From Bombilactobacillus bombi (GTDB taxonomy: Bacteria; Bacillota; Bacilli; Lactobacillales; Lactobacillaceae): 64,000 nucleotides of DNA. Where the stretch lies: positions 1 through 64,000 of the forward strand of contig NZ_CP031513.1 of NCBI RefSeq assembly GCF_003522965.1, written 5' to 3'. The position numbers and the translations under genes are program-made. Of this stretch, positions 16,267 through 25,300 are shown piece after piece. The notes beneath the pieces were generated by a model that was not told where the DNA came from, ran no database searches, and saw only the letters and a list, made by a program, of their open reading frames with translations. Position 1 is the stretch's first letter. Each line of letters opens with the position of its first letter.

Positions 16267-17886
16267 ATGGCATTATTTAAACATGGGAAAAAACAGCAGC
16301 CACAAGATCAAAATCAACAACCTAACAATCAACAGCAGCCTAATAACCAGCCCCCTGTAAATCAGCCCCAGCCTGGGAATGCTGCTAATATGCAACAACC
16401 TAATAATTTTCAACCTAATTCACAGCCGGAGCCTAATCAATACTTTCAAGATGTTCCGGAATATCCAGTTAACAATCATCAAGATGATACTGCGCCAGTG
16501 GAGCAAGTACCAGCTGATACACAGCAAAATCAATTTGTTCAACAACAACCCCAACAACCACCAATGCAGCCCCAGCCTCAATCTCCTGCTGGTGGTGCAA
16601 CGGGTCCAATGCCAGTACCACCAATGTCTCAGCAGCCGCCTTTGAGCACTCAAGCTCCAGATTCTGTTGAGCATCCATATGGTTCTTTAGAGAATTGGGA
16701 ATATACTGAGAATCAGTTAAAAGATTTGGAATCCCAGCAAAAAGAACTTAAAAGCCAACTTAAAGTTCAGCTGTTAAGCAGTCGAACTTTTTACAGTCAT
16801 TTAATTCAGAGTAAGCAATCTGTACATTTGGATCACAGTGCAATTGATTTAGAAGTGCAGAAAATTCAAAGAATTAATGAATCCTTGCGGCATTGGTTTG
16901 GAACTGACATGATTTCAGGAGATGTCTTTTTCAATCATGATCGTAATTATTTTATTTTGCAAGAAAGCTTGATTGACTCTCAAGATGAAAAGCGGAATCA
17001 AATTGCTGATTTAGCTTATTACTTAGATGATCATAATGTTTTGCCGTCAATAGTCACTTTAAACTATGATGAAAACTTAGATGGACTTTGGCAGTCGTAC
17101 TTAGATGATGGCATTATTAATCCTGAGTCTAACTTATTAAATATTTATACTTATTTTCAAACTGAAGGTGTGCAAAGTGCACAACCGATTCAAGGACCTA
17201 ATACAGGTATTGAGATTAGTCCCCAAGCGCATATTGAAAGTGACAATGAACATAACATTGATCGTGTATATGTGGGAAATACTTTAGTAATGAAAATTGT
17301 CAAAGATATTGATGGTCGACCAGCTAATATCAATCACTATCATGATGGAGAAATTATTAGTACTGATTATCTTGATGAGCAAGGAATTAATCGCTTAACT
17401 CAGGTCTTCAATCCTAAAGATCCTAATAAGGTGATGGATGAGTTCTTTTATCGCTTAGACAATTCTTTGGCTATTGTGAAGAGTCATGTTGGTGGAGAGC
17501 CATATATTCAAGTAATGAATCGGTCCAATATTTTAGTAAAGAGTTTTGATACTGAACAGGAATTTATTGCTTGGTGGCTAGCAGAAAAAGTTCTTGATAA
17601 TAATTCAACAATTATTGTGCCTTTGAGTTCACCTGTTTATCAAGTTTTGCTAGAACAAGTTAATGCTCAATTCAAGGTGCTGCCTTATGTTGATGATTAC
17701 AATGCTGAAAGTCAACAATTGGCACAAATTTTAGAGAATCCTGCCCAATTAACAGAAGGCATTTTAGTTAATAGTGAAACAGCTCAACAAGATATTAGCC
17801 AAACTACACAAGGGAAAGTTAATGTTTCAATTATTCCTGTGCCTGATAAGAGTGAGGATGAAGTTCCTAATAATACTAACTACTAG
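16267..17886 (+). CDS. Gln/Pro/Asn-rich protein with coiled coil, function unknown
   Basis: The protein is 539 residues with no signal peptide or membrane helix, so probably cytoplasmic. Residues 1-135 are low-complexity Gln/Asn/Pro. A coiled coil covers about 148-205 ('LKDLESQQKELKSQLK'). The part from about 320 ('DRVYVGNTLVMKIVKDIDGRP' to 'PLSSPVYQVLL') resembles the N-terminal beta-repeat region next to glycosyltransferase domains of surface-glycan and accessory Sec systems, but no catalytic domain follows. GTGAGGT lies before the ATG. It may be a scaffold or partner of a glycosyltransferase; this is a weak guess. Confidence 0.5.
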   Translation: MALFKHGKKQQPQDQNQQPNNQQQPNNQPPVNQPQPGNAANMQQPNNFQPNSQPEPNQYFQDVPEYPVNNHQDDTAPVEQVPADTQQNQFVQQQPQQPPMQPQPQSPAGGATGPMPVPPMSQQPPLSTQAPDSVEHPYGSLENWEYTENQLKDLESQQKELKSQLKVQLLSSRTFYSHLIQSKQSVHLDHSAIDLEVQKIQRINESLRHWFGTDMISGDVFFNHDRNYFILQESLIDSQDEKRNQIADLAYYLDDHNVLPSIVTLNYDENLDGLWQSYLDDGIINPESNLLNIYTYFQTEGVQSAQPIQGPNTGIEISPQAHIESDNEHNIDRVYVGNTLVMKIVKDIDGRPANINHYHDGEIISTDYLDEQGINRLTQVFNPKDPNKVMDEFFYRLDNSLAIVKSHVGGEPYIQVMNRSNILVKSFDTEQEFIAWWLAEKVLDNNSTIIVPLSSPVYQVLLEQVNAQFKVLPYVDDYNAESQQLAQILENPAQLTEGILVNSETAQQDISQTTQGKVNVSIIPVPDKSEDEVPNNTNY

Positions 17887-17925
17887 GATAAAATTAAAGT
17901 AACTACTTTGTTGCTTTATTTGCTA

Positions 17926-17962
17926 GGTGGCTGAAGCGTAATATTGCTTCAGTCGCCTTTTA
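17926..17962 (+). terminator. Terminator
   Basis: GGTGGCTGAAGC (17926-17937) pairs with GCTTCAGTCGCC (17946-17957), two wobble pairs, followed by TTTT. Confidence 0.8.
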
Positions 17963-17988
17963 TTGTGGACAATAATTGAGAATGTGCA

Positions 17989-18017
17989 TTGACACACATT
18001 TTCTGAAAACTTATAAT
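17989..18017 (+). promoter_or_regulatory. Consensus promoter of gpmA
   Basis: TTGACA (17989-17994), 17 bp, TATAAT (18012-18017). This is a full sigma-A consensus, as expected for a strongly expressed glycolytic gene. Confidence 0.9.
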
Positions 18018-18053
18018 AAGATGCGTTATAGTAAATGGAAAAGGGGTATATTA

Positions 18054-18743
18054 ATGGCAAAATTAGTATTTATTCGTCACGGTCAAAGTGAATGGAATTT
18101 ATCAAACCAATTTACTGGTTGGGTTGATGTTGATTTAAGTGAAGAAGGCGTTAAGCAAGCTAAGAATGCTGGTAAGTTATTAAAAGCTGAAGGCATTGAA
18201 TTTGATCAAGCTTATACTTCAGTTTTGACACGCGCTATTAAGACTTTGCATTATGCTTTAGAAGAATGCGGCCAATTGTGGATTCCTGAAACCAAAACTT
18301 GGCGCTTGAATGAACGTCACTATGGTGCTTTACAAGGCTTAAATAAAGCTGAAACTGCTGAAAAATATGGTGATGAACAAGTGCATATTTGGCGCCGTTC
18401 ATATGATACTTTACCACCATTATTGAAAGAAACTGATGAAGGTTCTGCAGCTAAGGATCGTCGTTATAGCCATTTGGATCCACGGGCTATTCCTGGTGGA
18501 GAAAACTTAAAAGTTACTTTGGAACGGGTTATTCCTTTCTGGGAAGATCAAATTGCCCCTGATTTAATTGATGGCAAAAATGTAATCATCGCAGCTCATG
18601 GTAATTCTTTACGTGCTTTGACCAAGTATATTGAAGATATTTCCGATGATGATATTATGAATTTGGAAATGGCTACTGGCCAACCTGTTGTGTATGATTT
18701 AGATGAACATTTGAATGTAAAGAGCAAGAACAAATTAGGTTAA
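18054..18743 (+). CDS. gpmA: 2,3-bisphosphoglycerate-dependent phosphoglycerate mutase
   Basis: The protein is 229 residues. It interconverts 3- and 2-phosphoglycerate in glycolysis. The phosphohistidine motif 'RHGQSEWN' is at residues 8-15, the family 'FTGWVDVDL' follows, and the second catalytic His lies in '[10 protein letters not shown]'. The open frame reaches 17976, but ATG 18054 is the start because AAGGGG lies 8-9 nt upstream and the protein then begins at the usual [10 protein letters not shown]. It has a consensus promoter and its own terminator, so it is a strongly expressed single-gene unit. Confidence 0.96.
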   Translation: MAKLVFIRHGQSEWNLSNQFTGWVDVDLSEEGVKQAKNAGKLLKAEGIEFDQAYTSVLTRAIKTLHYALEECGQLWIPETKTWRLNERHYGALQGLNKAETAEKYGDEQVHIWRRSYDTLPPLLKETDEGSAAKDRRYSHLDPRAIPGGENLKVTLERVIPFWEDQIAPDLIDGKNVIIAAHGNSLRALTKYIEDISDDDIMNLEMATGQPVVYDLDEHLNVKSKNKLG

Positions 18744-18776
18744 TTTATTAATTATTTATTTATTATATTTTAATTG

Positions 18777-18815
18777 AAGAAGACTGGAATAAATTTCCAG
18801 TCTTCTTTATTTTTC
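18777..18815 (+). terminator. Terminator of gpmA
   Basis: A perfect 13-bp stem, AAGAAGACTGGAA (18777-18789) with TTCCAGTCTTCTT (18795-18807), followed by T-rich sequence. Confidence 0.9.
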
Positions 18816-19390
18816 TATTAAGTAGAAACTATAATTTATTACTCAATTATTACTTTACAAATTATGCCTATTAGATATATTATTAAATTGTGCTTTAATT
18901 AACACATTTTACAATTATTTGTAATGTTTATAATGTTTTACATATTCGGATTACAATTTTATCCAAATTGGGCTTTCAAGTATTTGTTAATAATTTAATA
19001 TTGGTTAACTATTATTTGAACTTTTAGCTTGAGATTGATAAATAAATGTAATTTCACTTGTGCTATTCTTGAATTTTAAATATGAAAAAATCAAGAACAG
19101 CCAAAAAGCTCAATTCTTTACTGCGTTAATAAGCATTCAATAATAACTATTTCACATAATTGAGCTTAATTAATCAATTAATTATCACGGCTTGTAGTTT
19201 AATTTGATTGTAAACTTTTTATAGTTAAATTATTACTACACGATTATTATAATCAGTATCTCAAATAGTTATATAGGTGTTTGTGAAATACTTGATTTTT
19301 AATGTTTGAGTTGCAGTAAATTGTGGGTATTTTCTGATCTATCTTGAATGTGTAAAGCAGATATCAATTTGTTTCAAAGAAGGAGAAGAT
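18816..19390 (+). other. Long AT-rich leader region of the giant surface gene
   Basis: About 575 bp with no convincing ORF. It holds an inverted repeat, AAGCTCAATT (19106-19115) and AATTGAGCTT (19158-19167), and AAGGAG at about 19379-19384 before ATG 19391. No clear promoter could be chosen. A long untranslated or regulatory region is likely, since the gpmA terminator closes the left side. Confidence 0.5.
19354..19372 (+). repeat. 19-bp direct repeat, left copy
   Basis: AAAGCAGATATCAATTTGT occurs here and, with one mismatch (C to T), at 27495-27513. The two copies sit on either side of the giant surface gene. Confidence 0.6.
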
Positions 19391-22300
19391 ATGCTTTATA
19401 AATTTAAGATTGCGCATAAGAACAAAGCATTCTTAGCTAGTGTAGTAATTATTGAGTTGATTTGGTTGTTATTTACAACAGTAATGCCAGCTAGGGCCGC
19501 TTTTGGTACTAATTTAACACAATGGCCTAAAGTCAGTACGAATTTAAAAACTCAGATTGATAGTAAGTATGCCTTTTCGCCAACGCTTAGTGCGCAAACT
19601 CAGATATCTGTCTCCAATGTAAGTGGGGCTAATCGTGCTGCTTTGGATTCTGATGATGATGCGAATACGTTGAAGTTTACACCATCTGGTTCAGGTAATA
19701 TGAGATTTACAATTTTATATACCAATATTGGATTTTCTAATAAAGGCAAATCAATGGATGCTACTGTAGTTGTTACCACTGCCGGAACTATTGACTGGAT
19801 TAAAGCAACTCCTGTAGGACATCTGCAGCTTCATGGGACAGCCAACAATATGAGTGCTGCAGCAACAGTTAATTTTTTAGAACATGGGACCAACACTCCT
19901 GCTAGTGTATCTGGACATTTAACCTTTGCTAATGTTAATAGTTTAAAAGTTGTCAGTATGAATTTGGCTGCCTTTGACCAAATTTATTGTGCGCCTAATA
20001 CTGATTTGGAGTACAATGCGGGATCCGGCGGTTTGACTAACTTATCTGGAGCAAGAAATGTTAAAGGAGACACAGTCAAGTTTACGGGTACTTTTAGTGA
20101 TAAATCGAGTTTGAGTTATTCTTTTAGTGGAACTTCATATTTTCAGATAGATACTGGATTTGAATTAGGTTCGATGGTTGATGTAACCATCCCCAAAGCC
20201 AATAAAACGGGAATTGAAGATGATACAGTGACTACAAGGAGTTTAACTAAGTCAGATCAAGTCCCTATTCAAGTCACCAATATGATGACTTCCAGATTAG
20301 ATCCCCGTACGTGGGAAATTCCTAATTTAACTAAGCCCCGCAGTAATGTTAATAATTTTAAAAATCAGTTACTTACTCCTAAGGCAGTTTCAGGTACAAG
20401 TTCAGTGGACATCTGGCAAGTACGTCCTTTATATACAATTTCCCAATTCATTACTGAAAAATCTAGTGGATATTTAAGTAATTATCAGATTACAGATAAG
20501 CTCGATCCAATTTGGACTTTAACGCCTGATTCACCTGGAACTGCTGCCGACGTCATTGATAAAATTACTATTACTGACGAAAGCAAGAAAACTTACGACA
20601 GTAAAACCTTTACGGCTAAAGTTGATAGCTCTAATAATTTAACTATTAAAGCGACCGAAGCCGCTTTGAAAGATAAGAATTTTTACGGACATATTTATAC
20701 TTTTGTGATTAATGGAGCTTTTACGAAGACAGCTGATAATAAATTTCCAGAAGATACAACAGCTGCAAGATATGAAGCTAAAAGCAATATTGCTAATGCC
20801 AGTTATACTATTGCTAGTTCTAATAAGGTTAATTCTGAAGATACTTTAAATGTAACAAACAAGATTAACTATCCTAATCCACCAACTTTAAAGATTGATG
20901 ATATGTACAGTGTTAAAAATAAGATCAATGGCACTATTAGTGATTCTTTGTCTCATGGTAATGATATTAATTATTTAGATTTAACAATTACTTATACGGA
21001 CACAACTGGCGCAACGAAGACTGCTCCTTTAAATATTGAAACTCCTACGACTACGCTAGGACATGAAAATCGCATTATTAATAGCGCACCGGGATCTAAT
21101 ATTAGTTTTCAAGCTAACTTACCTAGTGATATTAAAAATAATGATACTAGTACTTCTAATCAGCCCTTTACTATTACAGCTGAAGATAATTATGGTATTA
21201 AGGGACAGACAATCGCTAATCTTAAGCCCTGGTGGGATGTCAAAAATGGAACTTTGACAATTCATGATCATGATATCAATCTAAATGCCAAAAGTGCTGC
21301 TGATTGGCCTTGGGATAATCAACGCGCTGATATCAATAAAGTAGTTTTTGAAACAGGAGTGACCGCTTTTCAATCTTTGGATTATATGTTCCAGGGGATG
21401 CCTAAATTAACAGATTTAGATCTCACTTCAATGGATATGAGACAAGTAACTTCTACCACTAAAATGTTAGATGGAGCGACAGGCTTATCATCCTTTGTAT
21501 TAGGTCCTAACACTTGTTTTCCTAGTGATATAGCCTTGCCTCTTAAAACTGCGGATACTGGTAATTGGCATGGAGTTGGCAGTGGGACAAAGACGAGTCC
21601 TAATGGTATTATGCTCACTTCCTCTGAATTAGCAGATAAATATAAAAATGGAGCTGCTCAAGAAAACTATGTTCTTGATAAAGCAAAATGGTGGAATCTT
21701 GATAGTGATGGTACGTTGTCAATTTACGCTCACAATATTAACACTACTATTAACTCACTTAAAGATTGGGACTGGTATAGTGTAAAGGATAGTGTGAAAA
21801 AAGTAGACATTAAACCTGGAGTTATTGTTAGTGCTAAAAATGCAGATAATCAATATACCACTCAATATATGTTTCAAGATATGAGTAAGGTAAAGAAGAT
21901 AAACGGCTTAGAAAATTTAGATACAAGTAAAGTTCAAGACATGGAGGCTATGTTCCAAGGCGAAGTAGCCATTGATGAAATAAGCGGGATAAAGAATTTA
22001 AACACTAGCAACGTAACTAATATGCGTACTATGTTCAGATATTGTTATAAATTAAAATCTCTGGATTTAAGTAATTTTGACATGTCTAAAGTTGAAAATA
22101 CCGAAAATATGTTTTACTTAGATTATCGATTAGCAGAATTAACTTTAAGTGATAAAACTAAATTTGTTCAAGATCCTGATTTGACAGCAGCTCAATTAAA
22201 ACCTGGTGATACAAGCTCTACACAGATATCAACTAAATGGCGCAGCGTTGATATTAATAATGGCGGAACTGTCATAGCACCAAAGGGTAAAGCTTTGACT

Positions 22301-25300
22301 AATAAAGACATTATTGTTTTATATACTAATAAAGTAGGTCCAAAAGAAACTTACGTCTGGGAAAATAATTGGTGGGATTTTGATTCCAAAAGTGGAACAT
22401 TGACAATTTATCCGCACCAAATTGATATAAATGCATCTGCTGCTTCTTCTTGGCCATGGGATGGTCTACGGAGCAATATTACTAAAGTATCTTTGGCATC
22501 CAATGTCAGTGCAATAAACTCTCTTCAAGGTATGTTTCAAGGAATGAGTTCGTTAACTAGTATCGATGGTTTGAATGGCTTTGATACTAGTCAAGTAACA
22601 TCAATGTTTTCAATGTTTAAAGATGATAGTTCATTAGCCAGCTTAGATTTAAGTAATCAATTTAAGACTGATAAAGTCAATGATATGCGTAATATGTTTT
22701 CTAACTGTGAAGCTTTAACCAAACTTGACGTGAGCAATTTTAATACGCCCAACCTAACAGAAATAGGTAGTATCTTTAGTGGTTGTTCTAATCTAACAGA
22801 AATTGATGGACTCAATAAGTTTACTACTGACAAAGTTCATACAATGGACAGTTTATTCTATAATGATGGCAAGTTAACATCTGTGGATTTGAGTAGTTTT
22901 AATATGAGTAGCATGACTAAGGAAAACGACATCTTCAGTGGTTGCTCAGCTTTGCGGCAAATAAAGTTAGGTCCAGCGGTACAATTAGTGGATAATTGTG
23001 GTCTTCCAGAAGCACCAGGAGATGGCCGTAGTATTGGTAATAATTATAATAATACTAATAAATGGCAAGCGGTTGGCTTGGGCGATGTTAACAATCCCAA
23101 AGGGGATTCTTTAACCGTTCGAGAACTAATCGCTAAATATCCTCCAAAAAACAGCAATCCTTCTGAAACTTATGTCTGGGATCAAAATTGGTGGGATGTA
23201 ACAGGCGGTATATTATCTATTTATACTCATACTATCGATTATCCATACAATGGCTCAGCTATTGCGCCCAAATGGCCTTGGGAAGCTCAGGATTCAATTA
23301 TTGAAAAAGTGATATTCAAAGGCAATGTATCTACAGCAAACAATGCTAATCTACAAAATATGTTTGCTCATATGACCAACCTTACTACTATTGAAGGGCT
23401 AGATAAGTTAAATACTAATAATGCTGCTAATATGCACGCAATGTTTTGGAAGGATGCCAGCCTTACTAGTGTAGATATTAGTATGTTAGATATGACTAAC
23501 GTAAAAGACACGGAAGCAATGTTTGCAGAGACTAAGATAAGTGAAATAACCTTAGGAAAAAACACCCGCTTTATTCAATCACCAGGTTTACCAGATAATC
23601 CTACAGGCACCAAAAAATGGCATGCAAAAAACAGTTTGAATACTGATGTAACCGCAGATAACTTGTTAAGTGCACAAGATATTATTAATAAATATCAAAA
23701 AGGTGCTGATAAGCAGACATATGTTTGGGATAGCCGATGGTGGGTGCTTGATAATAATAAATTAATTATTTATCCACATAATATTACTTTACAAGCAGAT
23801 AAGGGGACTAATATTAAATCGACTGACTGGCCTTGGGATTCCTATCGTTCCAGTATCACAACAGCAGATATTAAACCCGGGGTTAAAGTTGATAGTACTG
23901 CTGGTATGTTCTTGGGAATGAATGCTTTAACTTCAATTAATGGATTAGGTAATTTGGATACTGCAGCGGTTACTGATATGAGTAATATGTTTCAATCAGA
24001 TACAGCTTTGCGCTCGCTTCCTAATCTGAATACTTTAAATACTCAAAATGTCATAGATATGTCAGGTATGTTCCAATGGACGCCGTATTTGACGACCTTA
24101 GATTTAAGTAATTTTAATACGTCCAACGTTACTAAAATGGATAAAATGTTTATGCGGACTAGTTGGGGTACAGGATTACAAACGTTAGATATTAGTCATT
24201 TTGATATGAGCAAAGTAACGTCGTCTTCCAATATGTTTACCAATGATACTCAATTATGGCAGTTGACATTAGGCCCTAAAGTTCAATTATCCGCCGATTG
24301 TGGTTTGCCAGATGCACCTGGTCGTGGCGATGCTATTGGTAATAATAATCATAACAATACCAGTAAATGGCAAGCTGTTGGTAGTACAAAGGATCCCAAC
24401 AAGCCAATAGGCGATGTATTCACTGTTAGTGCATTAATTGCTAAGTACTCTAAAGCAAATAATAATCCAACAGAAACTTATACTTGGGATCAACGTTGGT
24501 GGGATATTACTGATGACAAGACATTAAATATTTATCAACATACCATTGATTATCAATACGATAACACAGTTAACGCGCCGGAATGGCCGTGGCGTTATCA
24601 GTTGAATGATATTCACACTGTAGATTTTAAGGGTCACGTTGATACCATAGATAATCCCAATATACAAAATATGTTTGCTCATATGACTAATTTAAGTTCG
24701 ATTAGTGGATTAAATCAATTGGATATTAAAAAAGCACATAGTACCCGAGCGATGTTTTGGGATACTGCTTTATCTAGCTTGGATATTAGTAGCTTCAATA
24801 TGAAAAATGTTCAAGATACTAATTCGATGCTTAAAACTTCCAGCCTCAGTAAAATAACTCTAGGTTCTGATAACCGGTTTCCTAATGATCCCGGTTTGCC
24901 AGATAATCCTAATGGTACTAAAAAGTGGAAAGAACTCCTCAACGGTGATAGTGATACAGCACCAACTGGAGAAATGATTGATACTGGAGCCATTATTGAT
25001 AAATACGCTCAAGGCTCCGATAAGGTGCGGACCTATGTCTGGGATCCTGCTTGGTGGTATTTAGATACCACAGGTACTTTAAATATTTATCAACATAAAA
25101 TTATTAATCTCTTATCTACTAATTTGCAACCTTCTAACTGGCCTTGGGATAACAATCGGGACCAAGTTCGTTCAATTAAAGTTAATCCAGGTGTCGAAGT
25201 TTCTGCCGGCATAAGTGTAGCTTCTCCTTCTGTTAGATATATGTTTGCTAATATGTCTAATTTAACGAGTGTTAGTGGCTTAGAAAATATTAAAGTTAAT

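Noticed and set aside
16379-16678. ORFs in other frames of the Gln/Pro-rich region
   Set aside because: They come from the low-complexity CAA/CAG repeats of the main frame and have no start signals.
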